This document shows, in pieces, positions 51,405 through 60,434 of a DNA stretch of 64,000 bases. Source of the DNA: Mangrovimicrobium sp033283385 (lineage in GTDB: Bacteria > Pseudomonadota > Gammaproteobacteria > Pseudomonadales > Halieaceae). The stretch's first letter is position 1; every line of letters starts with the position of its first letter. The stretch is from the NCBI GenBank assembly GCA_033283385.1, contig JAWMQQ010000001.1, forward strand, positions 310,001-374,000, read 5' to 3'. The notes under the pieces are model-generated. The model was given only the letters and a program-made list of their open reading frames with translations. It was not told the DNA's origin and ran no database searches. Made by a program: the position numbers and the translations under genes.

Positions 51405-51734
51405 GCGAGGGGGGCTCGAGAGCGCCAGAACGCTGGCATATCAAGATTGCTGAAATCGTCTGGCCTTGAGTCTTGAAACTACACTGCCGGTGGCCCGCAG
51501 CGCCCATCAGCTGCCTGATGTAGTTGGTCCTGGCGCCAGGTTTATGTCTGCTTTGCAATAGCAGCCAGGTGATCTATCCGTCACTCAAGTAGTAAGCGGA
51601 GATGCTGATGAATCGGTTACTTTCGCCTCACTGAGGCTTTTCTCCTGGTGCGGCAAACGGCAGCGCTGCCTCCCAACGATCGTCTATAATCGCGGTAGAC
51701 AGGAACACAATGGTCTGATGATAGGAGGAGGCAG
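51405..51734. other. Intergenic region, weak hairpin only
   Basis: About 330 bases with no convincing gene. GCCTC-ACT-GAGGC followed by TTTT (51625-51640) is a weak terminator-like hairpin. TATAAT at 51685-51690 is a possible -10 for the next gene, without a clear -35. GC content falls here, towards the next transferred-looking segment. Confidence 0.4.
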
Positions 51735-52232
51735 ATGCCGATCCATTTCAGCGACCGGGACGTGGTTTCAGAAGCCGCAGGGCTCCGCTCCGCCCTGATA
51801 GTTCCCTGCTATATGTGCCCTGCGGTTACCGTATCTGTGCGGGAGAAAAAGCCCTTTATCCAGCTTTTCAGGAGTTTCCTGAAATCGGCGCCCTATGATC
51901 AGTACATAAAGTCACTGCAACGCCAATTGGAAGACCATGGGGTGAAAACGAAAGTTTTTAAAAGTATGCCTTCTCATGAATGGTTCATGTGCATGTGGAC
52001 GACAGGAAAAAGAAAAAGGCTGCGAAGATGCGCCGAAAAATATGACGCTGTAATAGTATTGGGCTGCGACTCGGCGACAGAGACGGTGCGTGAGGCCCTC
52101 AAATCGACGGACTGTAAAGTGATAGAAGGCATGGAAGTGGCCGGCATCATGAATGCACAGATACGCTTCCACTTTCCGGGGAACGTTTCGTTTGAGAATT
52201 GCAAGATCGTTCCTATATCGCCGAGGAGGTAG
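51735..52232 (+). CDS. Cysteine-rich protein of unknown function
   Basis: A 165-residue protein with seven cysteines: C25 and C28 in VPCYMCP, then C86, C99, C111 (VLGCDSATET), C127 and C156. The CxxC and other cysteines could bind a metal or cluster, or act in redox. There is no signal peptide and no membrane segment. The segment KYDAVIVLGCDSATETVREA looks like a Rossmann-type strand-turn-helix. I do not recognise the family. A strong GGAGGAGG ribosome site precedes the ATG. It is followed after 109 bases by an ABC exporter operon on the same strand and may act with it, although the gap is wide. Confidence 0.6.
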   Translation: MPIHFSDRDVVSEAAGLRSALIVPCYMCPAVTVSVREKKPFIQLFRSFLKSAPYDQYIKSLQRQLEDHGVKTKVFKSMPSHEWFMCMWTTGKRKRLRRCAEKYDAVIVLGCDSATETVREALKSTDCKVIEGMEVAGIMNAQIRFHFPGNVSFENCKIVPISPRR

Positions 52233-52341
52233 GCAGAGTATCAGCAGGATCAACGCCGTTGGCCTGACTTGCACCACGGAGTGCCGGGCAGGTTCAAGCC
52301 GGACTACCCGGACTATCATCTTTACGACTGAAATCAGATAG

Positions 52342-53076
52342 ATGGCTGTGACTCACCCGCCAAATAGCGATAAAAACCCGGTATTCAGGACCCGCGACAT
52401 CACCAAGGTTTACCAGATGGGTGAGGTGCAGGTCGAGGCCTTGCGCGGTATCGACCTGGAATTGTATGCGGGCGAGTTCGTTGTCCTGCTGGGTCCCTCC
52501 GGCAGTGGGAAGTCGACGCTGCTGAATATCCTCGGTGGCCTGGATGTGCCTACCAGCGGCACCGTGTATTACGAAGACCACGATCTCAGCACCTTCCGGG
52601 AAACGGTGCTCACCCACTATCGGCGCGATCACGTCGGATTCGTTTTCCAGTTTTACAATCTCATCCCCAGCCTGACCGCGCGGGAAAATATCGCGCTTGT
52701 CACTGAAATTTCCACCAATCCAATGCCGCCTGATGAAGCGCTCGAACTTGTGAACCTCGCTGATCGCGCGGATCATTTTCCAGCGCAGCTTTCCGGTGGC
52801 GAACAGCAGCGCGTGGCAATTGCCCGCGCTATCGCCAAGCGGCCAGATGTTCTGCTGTGCGACGAACCAACCGGTGCACTGGATATCAGCACCGGTATCG
52901 TGGTTCTCGAAGCCCTGGCAAAAGTTAACCGGGAGTTGGGAACCACTAACGTGGTGATCACCCACAACGTCGCAATCGCCAAAATGGCTGACCGGGTTAT
53001 CCGTCTCAGCGATGGCAGGATTTCGGAAATTGAGATCAATTCGTGCAGGCAATCCGCCGCCGAGTTGAGCTGGTAA
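52342..53076 (+). CDS. ABC transporter ATP-binding protein (LolD/MacB/DevA type)
   Basis: A 244-residue ATPase. Walker A GPSGSGKST at 51-59, Q-loop in FVFQFYNLIPS, signature LSGGEQQR at 150-157 and Walker B DEPTGALD at 174-181. The FQFYNLIP-LTARENI pattern belongs to the LolD/MacB/DevA group that works with FtsX-like permeases. It powers the permease encoded four bases downstream. No periplasmic or outer-membrane component is encoded after the three genes, so an unlinked TolC-type channel would be needed for export out of the cell. Confidence 0.9.
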   Translation: MAVTHPPNSDKNPVFRTRDITKVYQMGEVQVEALRGIDLELYAGEFVVLLGPSGSGKSTLLNILGGLDVPTSGTVYYEDHDLSTFRETVLTHYRRDHVGFVFQFYNLIPSLTARENIALVTEISTNPMPPDEALELVNLADRADHFPAQLSGGEQQRVAIARAIAKRPDVLLCDEPTGALDISTGIVVLEALAKVNRELGTTNVVITHNVAIAKMADRVIRLSDGRISEIEINSCRQSAAELSW

Positions 53077-53080
53077 GACG

Positions 53081-55447
53081 ATGCGGGCACTGAGCCACAA
53101 ACTCTGGCGTGACCTCTGGAACCTGCGAGGCCAGTGTGTCGCCATCACCGCGGTGATGGCGAGCGGCGTCGCCTGTTACCTGATGTTCATGAGCACGCTC
53201 GATTCGCTGCTGCTGAGCCGCGACCTTTATTACAGCGAAAATCGTTTCGCCGACATATTCGTGCCGATAAAGCGCGCACCGGAGGCGACAGCACAGCGAC
53301 TCGCCATGATCGATGGTGTCGACAAGGTCGACACCCGTGTGGTGGCGCCGCTGACTATCGACATCGAGGGCTTTCAGGAGCCAGTGGTTGGTACCGTAAC
53401 CTCTATCCCGGATGACGGCGAAGCCCTGCTCAATCATTTGTACCTGCGTACCGGGCGTTTGGTCGAGGCCGGTCGCAACGATGAGGTCATCGTCAGCGAA
53501 GCCTTCGCGAATGCGCACTCTTTAAAGCCAGGGGATAAACTGCATGTCATCATCAAGGGCAAGCGCAAGCAACTGCTCATCGTCGGCACCGGTGGATCGC
53601 CAGAGTTTATTCACCAGCTGCGACCTGGCGGTATGTTTCCCGACTACGAGCGTTACGGCATCCTGTGGATGGGGCGTACGGCGTTGTCTAATGCCTATGA
53701 CATGGAGGGCGCGTTCAATTACGCGGTGCTGACACTGACGCGGCATGCTGACGAACAGGCGGTGATCGAGCAAATCGATGACATACTCAAGCCCTATGGC
53801 GGCATCGGTGCCTTTGCCCGCGAATACCAGCCCTCGCACCGATTCCTGGCAGAGGAGCTGAAACAGCTCGAGAACCTGTCGGGCATTTTTCCCATCATCT
53901 TCCTGGGAGTTGCCGCGTTCCTGTTGAACGTGGTCGTCACCCGTCTCGTAGGGACACAGCGCGAACAGATCGCGACCCTGAAAGCCTTCGGTTATTCGAA
54001 CTATACGATAGCGATGCACTACCTGCAATTGATCATGCTTATCGTAGCGGCGGGTGTCCTGCTCGGTGTCGCGGCCGGGTCATGGCTCGGCAAGATGCTC
54101 AGCGAAATCTATGTGGAATATTTTCGACTACCATTCCTGAATTTTGAATTGACGCCCCTGAGAATTCTTCAGGCCGGCCTGTTCTCTTTCCTGGCGGGTC
54201 TGCTCGGCACGCTGGCTGCAGTTCGCGCCGCGGTGCGCCTGAAACCAGCCGAAGCGATGCGCCCGGAAGCGCCGGCTCGCTACCATACGTCGCTGGTCGA
54301 GAAGGTGGGATTGGAGCGCCTGCTTGCGGCTCCTACCAAAATGATTCTGCGTAACCTCGGCCAAAAACCGGTCAAGACGTTGTTATCAGTGCTTGGAATC
54401 GCGCTGGCCGTCGGTATGTTGATGACCGGTCGCTTCCAGGCAAACACTATCAACTACATGATGGACGTGCACTACGGGCTATCGCAACGCGATGATCTGG
54501 CGGTGGGGTTCAGCGAGTCAGTCTCGCGCCGCGCGCTCACCGAACTGCAGAGTCTGCAGGGCGTCGAATACGGCGAGCCGGTTCGTACGGTACCCGCGCG
54601 ACTGCGTTACCAGCACCGCGAGTACCGGGTGTATATCTCGGGGTTCGAACCCGGAGCGACGATCAAGCGCCTGGTAGACAGTGATCTCAAGATTGTCGAA
54701 CTGCCGGGCAGTGGTATCGTTCTTAGCGAATACCTGGCCAGGGAAATTCTCCATATCGAGCCCGGCGAACCGCTCACGGTCGAAATTCTCGACGGCAGTA
54801 TGCCGGTTGAGCAAATTCCAGTGGCGGCATTGATCCGCCAGGACCTTGGCGTCGGCGCGTACATGGATCTCGATGCGCTGAACCGGCTGATGCGGGATGG
54901 CGATGTCATCTCCGGCGCCTACCTCTATATCGATGAAAAGTACGCCAACGAGATATACGGGCATCTCAAGGAACGACCGCGGGTCGTCGGCTCCGTGATA
55001 CGTACCCAGGAGATCGAGAACTTTCACCGCACGATGGATGAGTCCATGCTGTTCTGGACTTCCGTGGCCACCCTGTTCGCCGTCGTTATCGCCGTGGGTG
55101 TGGTCTATAACAGCGCGCGCATTACGCTAACCGAGCGCAGTCGCGAACTGGCTAGCCTGCGTGTGCTTGGTTACACGCGCGGCGAGATCTCTTATATCCT
55201 GCTCGGCGAACTGGCCCTGCTTACTCTGGCTGCAATACTGCCAGGCCTGTGGCTAGGCCGCGCACTGTGTGGCTACATCGCCGCCAGTATTGGCAACGAA
55301 ATGTACCGTGTTCCATTGGTTCTCGAACCGTCGACTTACGCTTTTGCCGCGTTGGTGGTGCTGGTGTCCGCCGCCGTTTCGGCTTTGCTGGTTCGGCGTC
55401 GCCTGGACCATCTCGATCTGATAGAGGTTTTGAAAACAAAGGAATGA
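53081..55447 (+). CDS. ABC transporter permease, two FtsX modules
   Basis: A 788-residue permease. A first membrane helix (about 15-45) is followed by a large periplasmic domain and a first FtsX core near 260-400 (FPIIFLGVAAFLLNVVVTRLV, then GTQREQIATLKAFGY). A second periplasmic domain and a second FtsX core near 660-788 (ERSRELASLRVLGYTRGEI) follow. Long two-core permeases like this act as a single chain, where MacB and LolCE act as dimers. It is coupled to the ATPase and to the HlyD-type protein, so it looks like a lipid, peptide or small-molecule exporter. Substrate unknown. Confidence 0.85.
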   Translation: MRALSHKLWRDLWNLRGQCVAITAVMASGVACYLMFMSTLDSLLLSRDLYYSENRFADIFVPIKRAPEATAQRLAMIDGVDKVDTRVVAPLTIDIEGFQEPVVGTVTSIPDDGEALLNHLYLRTGRLVEAGRNDEVIVSEAFANAHSLKPGDKLHVIIKGKRKQLLIVGTGGSPEFIHQLRPGGMFPDYERYGILWMGRTALSNAYDMEGAFNYAVLTLTRHADEQAVIEQIDDILKPYGGIGAFAREYQPSHRFLAEELKQLENLSGIFPIIFLGVAAFLLNVVVTRLVGTQREQIATLKAFGYSNYTIAMHYLQLIMLIVAAGVLLGVAAGSWLGKMLSEIYVEYFRLPFLNFELTPLRILQAGLFSFLAGLLGTLAAVRAAVRLKPAEAMRPEAPARYHTSLVEKVGLERLLAAPTKMILRNLGQKPVKTLLSVLGIALAVGMLMTGRFQANTINYMMDVHYGLSQRDDLAVGFSESVSRRALTELQSLQGVEYGEPVRTVPARLRYQHREYRVYISGFEPGATIKRLVDSDLKIVELPGSGIVLSEYLAREILHIEPGEPLTVEILDGSMPVEQIPVAALIRQDLGVGAYMDLDALNRLMRDGDVISGAYLYIDEKYANEIYGHLKERPRVVGSVIRTQEIENFHRTMDESMLFWTSVATLFAVVIAVGVVYNSARITLTERSRELASLRVLGYTRGEISYILLGELALLTLAAILPGLWLGRALCGYIAASIGNEMYRVPLVLEPSTYAFAALVVLVSAAVSALLVRRRLDHLDLIEVLKTKE

Positions 55448-55449
55448 CT

Positions 55450-56646
55450 ATGAATGTACAGTGGCAAAGGCGCGTCACCTGGCTGGCTGTCTTGCTGGTC
55501 ATCGCGGTACTGCTGGCGTACGGCTTCAGGCCCCAGCCGCGGCTGGTGGATATCGCCAAGGCGAATCGCGCGCCCATGCAGGTCACTGTCCTGGAAGAGG
55601 GCAGGACCCGTGTCATCGACCGCTACATTATCACCGCGCCGGTCGCCGGAACTGTCTGCCGTATCGACCGGGATGTCGGTGATCCAATCGAGAAAGGCGA
55701 AGTGCTGGCCACTATCAGTCCTTTGCAATCGCAGCCGCTCGATCCGCGCAGCCAGGCCGAGGCTCGCGCCCGGGTGTCCGCGGCGGAAGCCTCGTTGCGA
55801 GCCGCCGAGGAAAATGTCCATGTCTCGCTTGCTGATGCAGAGCTTGCCAACAAGGAACTCGAACGCCTTGAACCGCTCGTGGGCAAGGGGCATGTCTCGC
55901 AGGAGCGACTCGACCAGGCCGAAGCACTCAAGCGTGGCAGCGAAGCCGCGCTGCGCTCTGCCCATTTCGCGGTAGACGTTGCCAACCACGAACTCGAGGC
56001 CGCGCGCACGGCCCTGAGTTACGCGGGCGAAAAATCGTCGAACCCGCAGGACGTCGTGCAGGTGTTGTCACCGGTCACGGGCAGTATCCTCAAGATCGAT
56101 CAGGAATGCGAAGGGGTTGTCAGCCCAAGCCAGCCTCTGTTGGAGGTTGGCGACACGCGTTCGCTGGAGATCGAGACCGACGTTCTTTCCCCGGATGCGG
56201 TAAAAATTAGATCGGGAATGCCCGTCCTGTACGAACGCTGGGGTGGAGAGCAATCGCTCAGTGGACAGGTGCGCCGTGTGGAACCGGTGGGTTTCACCAA
56301 AATTTCGGCCCTGGGGGTTGAAGAACAACGTGTACTGATTATCTCCGACATCACTTCCGATCCGGCTCAATGGCAAACCCTCGGTGATGGATACCGTGTC
56401 GACTCGCGATTCATAATCTGGGAGAACGAGGACGTATTACAAATTCCAGCGAGCGCGCTGTTTCGTATTGGCGATCAGTGGGCGCTATTCGTCATGCAGG
56501 ACAACAAGGCAAAACGACGCCAGGTCAAAGTCGGACAGAAAAACGGTCTGTCAGCACAGATACTGGATGGGCTGGAGGAGGGTGACGCCGTGATTACACA
56601 CCCGGACAAGACGATTGAAGACGGTACGATTGTGAAAATCCGGTAA
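55450..56646 (+). CDS. HlyD/MacA-type membrane fusion protein
   Basis: A 398-residue membrane fusion protein. One N-terminal membrane helix (TWLAVLLVIAVLLAYGF) is followed by a lipoyl half-motif (APVAGTVCRIDRDVGDPIEKGEVLATI), a helical hairpin (about 100-190), the second lipoyl half (SPVTGSILKIDQECEGVVSPSQPLLEVG) and a beta-barrel end. It would bridge the ABC permease and an outer-membrane channel. I chose ATG 55450, with AAGGA seven bases before it; an ATG that overlaps the permease stop is too close to this site. Third and last gene of the exporter operon. Confidence 0.86.
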   Translation: MNVQWQRRVTWLAVLLVIAVLLAYGFRPQPRLVDIAKANRAPMQVTVLEEGRTRVIDRYIITAPVAGTVCRIDRDVGDPIEKGEVLATISPLQSQPLDPRSQAEARARVSAAEASLRAAEENVHVSLADAELANKELERLEPLVGKGHVSQERLDQAEALKRGSEAALRSAHFAVDVANHELEAARTALSYAGEKSSNPQDVVQVLSPVTGSILKIDQECEGVVSPSQPLLEVGDTRSLEIETDVLSPDAVKIRSGMPVLYERWGGEQSLSGQVRRVEPVGFTKISALGVEEQRVLIISDITSDPAQWQTLGDGYRVDSRFIIWENEDVLQIPASALFRIGDQWALFVMQDNKAKRRQVKVGQKNGLSAQILDGLEEGDAVITHPDKTIEDGTIVKIR

Positions 56647-56710
56647 CAGCGGTTACGGAGTAGCCTGTGTTACCGAGGGCACTCGCCGCTGGTCGCGACC
56701 CCAGCCCCGG

Positions 56711-58294
56711 TCACCGGAACAGCGGCTCGATCTCGACCTTGCGGATTTTCCCCGACGCCGTAACCGGCATGTTCTCGACGATGCGCCAGGCCTTCGGCAC
56801 CTTGTAGCTGGCGACCAGTGTTTTCACGTGGTTTTCCAGCGTTTCAACCGTGGCGGCCGACCCCGGGTTCAGCTTGACCGCAGCGGCCACCTCCTGCCCC
56901 AGCCGCGGGTGGGGCATCCCGACCACCGCCGCCAGCGCGACATCCGGGTGCGATTGCAGCGCGTTTTCCACTTCGATCGGGTAGATGTTCTCGCCGCCGC
57001 GGATGATCACCTCGCGCAGGCGGCCGCGGATGCGGCAGTAGCCGGCGGTGTCCAGTGTCCCGATATCGCCGGTGTGCAGGAAGCCGTCGGCGTCGATGGT
57101 TTCGGCGGTCGCCTGTGGGTTGCCCCAGTAGCCGTCCATGCTGGTGGGGCCGCGCACGCAGATCTCGCCGGGTTCGTCCACAGCCAGTATTTCGCCGCTG
57201 CCGGGGTCGATGATTTTCATTTCGATATGCGGCAGCGGGCGACCCACGGTGTCGCAGGCAACCTCGATGGGATCGCCCGGCAGCACCGCGGTAATGATCG
57301 CGAATTCCGATTGCCCGTAGGCGATACCGCAGCGCGCGCCGAGGCGGTCCTGTATCGCGTGGGCCAGTTCCGGTGAGACGCTGGCGCCGCCGAGTGACAC
57401 GGAGCTGATCCGCGCGTTTGGCGCCAGGTCCGGTGAATCCAGTATGTCCAGCCACATGGTGGGCACGCCGCCCATGCGCGTGGCGCCGACCACCGGCATC
57501 AGGCGGATGAGTTGGTCGCGGTCGTGTTTCGGCAGCACCACGAAGGCGCCGCCGACGGACATTGCGCCGACCATGATCGCAATGGAGCCGCCGATGTGGT
57601 GAAAGGGCACGGCGTTCAGCCACACGTCCCGCTCCGTCGCGCCCTCGCAGTAGGGGCGCAGCCAGCCGCCCAGCAGCACGGCGCGGTGGCTTAGCGTGGC
57701 GCCCTTGGCCTTGCCGGTGGTACCGCTGGTGAACTGGATCAGGCAGGGGTCTTCTGCCGACACCTCGGGTAGTGCCTGTGCAGATGGTGTTTCGGCAATC
57801 TCGCGGATGTCGTCTATCGAGTGCAGCTCGCAATTTGCCTGCGCACGCAGCCGTTCTTCCAGTGGCCGCCCCGCGTGGTCCACCCCGACGAACACCAGCG
57901 AGGGTTCCACCAGCGCCAGGCCGTGTTCCAGTTCGGTATCCGTCCAGGCGGTGTTGAAGTGGGTGACGATGGTGCCGGAGAGGGCGCAGCCGTACTGCAG
58001 GATCACGCTTTCCACCGCGTTGCGCGACCAGATGCCGACGCGCTCGCCGGGTTGGCAGCGCTGCGCCAGCCAGCGTGCGCAGTTTTCCGCCAGCCGCAGC
58101 AGTTCGCGGTAGTCCAGGACTTCAACAGTCTCGCAGTTGCCCTCCGCCGCGACGTAGACCGCGGGGCGCTCGCCGATGGTCGCGGCGTGCTCGCGAAGGC
58201 GGTCGCCGACGCTGCCGGTGAGCAACTCCACCGAGCGCAGCGGTTTCCAGTGGGCGAGTTGCGCGCCGGGGTTGCCGGCAGGTTGTTCGCTCAC
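56711..58294 (-). CDS. Acyl-CoA ligase (AMP-forming)
   Basis: A 527-residue ANL-superfamily enzyme that activates a carboxylic acid to acyl-AMP and acyl-CoA. P-loop FTSGTTGKAKGATLSH, A5-like YGQSEFAI, hinge GRLREVIIRGGENIYPIE and C-terminal catalytic lysine in TASGKIRKVE are all intact. The substrate-pocket region (WLNAVPFHHIGGSIAI) cannot be read directly; cyclic and long-chain acids are both possible. It starts with GTG at 58294 with GGGAG eight bases before it. It follows the hydratase-like gene by four bases and is co-transcribed with the amidohydrolase upstream. It is likely the entry step of one branch of the pathway. Confidence 0.87.
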   Translation of the reverse strand: MSEQPAGNPGAQLAHWKPLRSVELLTGSVGDRLREHAATIGERPAVYVAAEGNCETVEVLDYRELLRLAENCARWLAQRCQPGERVGIWSRNAVESVILQYGCALSGTIVTHFNTAWTDTELEHGLALVEPSLVFVGVDHAGRPLEERLRAQANCELHSIDDIREIAETPSAQALPEVSAEDPCLIQFTSGTTGKAKGATLSHRAVLLGGWLRPYCEGATERDVWLNAVPFHHIGGSIAIMVGAMSVGGAFVVLPKHDRDQLIRLMPVVGATRMGGVPTMWLDILDSPDLAPNARISSVSLGGASVSPELAHAIQDRLGARCGIAYGQSEFAIITAVLPGDPIEVACDTVGRPLPHIEMKIIDPGSGEILAVDEPGEICVRGPTSMDGYWGNPQATAETIDADGFLHTGDIGTLDTAGYCRIRGRLREVIIRGGENIYPIEVENALQSHPDVALAAVVGMPHPRLGQEVAAAVKLNPGSAATVETLENHVKTLVASYKVPKAWRIVENMPVTASGKIRKVEIEPLFR

Positions 58295-58298
58295 GGGG

Positions 58299-59144
58299 TC
58301 AATCTCCCGGCCAGGGGTCGAGGTGCGACAGTGCGGGGTCGAGGCCGGGGAAGTCTACCGGGCGTTTTTCCCTGAACGCGGCAAGTCCCTCGGCGAAATC
58401 GGCGCTGGCCAGGGATTGCTGTAACAGTGCCTCGGACTGTGCGAAGTTCTCCGGCAACGTGGATGCCAGGCTGTCGTAGACCTGCTGCTTGATGGCGCGC
58501 AGTGCCCAGGGCGAGGCCTCGTCGGCGATGCGCTGGCAGTACGCCAGGGCGGTGTCGAACAGCGCGGGGGCGTCGCAGGTGTAGTTCACGATGCCCGCCG
58601 CCAGCGCCTGTTCGCCGGAGAGTTCCCTGCCGGAGTACAGCAGGTCCAGCGTGTGCGGCAGGCCCGCCACCCGGGTGAGCAGCCAGGCGATACCAGTTTC
58701 CGCCACCAGGGCGCGCTTCGCGTAGGGCGCGGCGATGCGTGCATCGCGGGCGGCGAAGCGCACATCGCAGCACAGCGCCTGTTGCAGGCCCACGGTGTAG
58801 CAGACCCCGTGTATCGCCGCGACCACGGGTTTGCCGATGGACAGCGGGTGCCAGTAGGGCCGGTGGTCCCGGTCCGGGGTCTCGCCGCCGCTGGCGGCGA
58901 TGCTGGCGAGCCCTTTCAGGTCGGCGCCGGCGCAGAAACCGCGGCCGGCGCCGCGCACGAGGATTACCGTGACCGCGGGGTCAGCGGCGAGGCGGTCCAG
59001 GGTATCGAAGTAGCGGGTGCCCATGGCCGGCGTCCAGGCGTTGAGGCAGTCCGGCCGGTTCAGCGTGACCACGGCGACCCTGCCGTGCAACTCGTCGACG
59101 ATGGACGGGTTCTCCCCGGATTCCTCCGGCCAGAACTCGCTCAT
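58299..59144 (-). CDS. Enoyl-CoA hydratase/isomerase family protein
   Basis: A 281-residue crotonase-fold protein. GAGRGFCAGADLKG is the oxyanion segment. The first glutamate position is Gln (GLQQALCC) and the second has an E in LVAETGIAW, displaced from the usual place. So it differs from normal hydratases and from the PaaG-type pair. The RDHRPYWHPLSIGKPV loop suggests an extended substrate. It sits between an amidohydrolase and an acyl-CoA ligase in the same minus-strand operon. Reaction unknown. Confidence 0.75.
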   Translation of the reverse strand: MSEFWPEESGENPSIVDELHGRVAVVTLNRPDCLNAWTPAMGTRYFDTLDRLAADPAVTVILVRGAGRGFCAGADLKGLASIAASGGETPDRDHRPYWHPLSIGKPVVAAIHGVCYTVGLQQALCCDVRFAARDARIAAPYAKRALVAETGIAWLLTRVAGLPHTLDLLYSGRELSGEQALAAGIVNYTCDAPALFDTALAYCQRIADEASPWALRAIKQQVYDSLASTLPENFAQSEALLQQSLASADFAEGLAAFREKRPVDFPGLDPALSHLDPWPGD

Positions 59145-59157
59145 ACCCGCAGCTGGC

Positions 59158-60396
59158 TCATGTATTGGCGCCCCGGGTCAGCTCCGCGGCGTTGTCGCGC
59201 ATGATGCGGCGCCGGTCGTCCACGCCGAAACCCTCGACGGCCTCGAGGAAATCCAGTGGTTTGGCCACGCCTTCCACATGCGGCCAGTCGCTGCCGAAGA
59301 TGATGCGCTCCGTGGGCATGTGGGTGGCGAGCTCGGCGACGTTGTCCTCCCAGAAGGGTGTCACCCAGACGTGCTCGTTGAACTGGTCGACAGGATTGGT
59401 CTTGTAGTAACCCGCGGTCTGCGCGTGGCCGCGGAACAGGCGCACCAGCAGCGGCTGCACCCAGCTGGCGCCGTTCTCGATGGAGGCCATCTTCAGGCGC
59501 GGGAAGCGCTCGAACACCCGGTGGCAGACCAGGGCGGCGAAAAAGTCCGGCACCGCGCGCTGGGAGGTCACCGCCTTGCGCAGCGGCGATACCTTGAAGC
59601 CGAGGTACTCGTCCCAGGGCTCCCAGATCTTGCCGAGGAAGTCGTAGCCGTCGTCGCCGGCGTGGGGGGCCATCACCAGGCCGGCTTCCTGCACGCGCGC
59701 CCAGAACGGGTCGAACTCCGGCGCGCCCGGGGAGGTCGTGCCGTATTTCGTGTACACCGGGCCGTTGCGCATGGAGACGACCTTCGCGCCCTGGGCGATA
59801 CACCACTCCAGTTCCTCCACCGCCCACTCGGGGTCGGAGAGGGACAGCACCGGCGCGGCGAAGATGCGGTCTTTATAGGCAAAACCCCAGTCCTCCTGCA
59901 GCCAGCGGTTGAAGGCGCGCAGGGTGGCGAGGCAGGCCTCGATGTCCGGCTGGTAGGTGACCTCGATGGTCACCGCCAGGGTGGGGAACAGCCAGCTCGC
60001 GCCCACGCCCTGTTCGTCCATGACCTTCAGCCGCGCATCGCGGTCGCGGTACTCGGGGCGGATGGCTTCCAGGTCGCCCATCAATTCCTTGAAATCCAAT
60101 CCCTCGGTTTTCGCCGCGTAGTACTCGTGCATGCAGCCGGGGCGAGCCACCGGGTCGAAGGTCGGGTTGGGGATGAAGTTGTACACCTTGTCGCCCAGCA
60201 GCAGGCGCTTGCGGCCGTAGATCTCGGCCCACTTGGGGCCGCGGCGTTTCCATTCCCTCGGGAGGTAGCGGGTGAGGGCGTCCTCCGCCTCGTAGTAGTG
60301 GCTGTCCGCGTCGAAGGCGGCGAAGCCCAGGCCGGGATCGATGTTGACGCTGGCGGCGTCGCCGGCGAAGTGTTTGAGGTCAACGCTTTGTGTCAT
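59158..60396 (-). CDS. Amidohydrolase family protein (ACMSD-like)
   Basis: A 412-residue TIM-barrel protein, a clear paralogue of the one at 22887: same DADxH start (D31, H33 in FDADSHYYE), CHRVFERFP and FGSDWPHVEG. The N-terminal segment of about 20 residues is an addition. With one Asp replacing the first His, metal binding must differ from typical amidohydrolases; the same change in both paralogues suggests function rather than decay. It precedes the hydratase-like gene by 13 bases. It may decarboxylate or hydrolyse a ring-opened intermediate. Confidence 0.75.
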   Translation of the reverse strand: MTQSVDLKHFAGDAASVNIDPGLGFAAFDADSHYYEAEDALTRYLPREWKRRGPKWAEIYGRKRLLLGDKVYNFIPNPTFDPVARPGCMHEYYAAKTEGLDFKELMGDLEAIRPEYRDRDARLKVMDEQGVGASWLFPTLAVTIEVTYQPDIEACLATLRAFNRWLQEDWGFAYKDRIFAAPVLSLSDPEWAVEELEWCIAQGAKVVSMRNGPVYTKYGTTSPGAPEFDPFWARVQEAGLVMAPHAGDDGYDFLGKIWEPWDEYLGFKVSPLRKAVTSQRAVPDFFAALVCHRVFERFPRLKMASIENGASWVQPLLVRLFRGHAQTAGYYKTNPVDQFNEHVWVTPFWEDNVAELATHMPTERIIFGSDWPHVEGVAKPLDFLEAVEGFGVDDRRRIMRDNAAELTRGANT

Positions 60397-60434
60397 TGGG
60401 TTCTCCTGGCGCTGCGGGCTGTGCAGGCCGGTAC

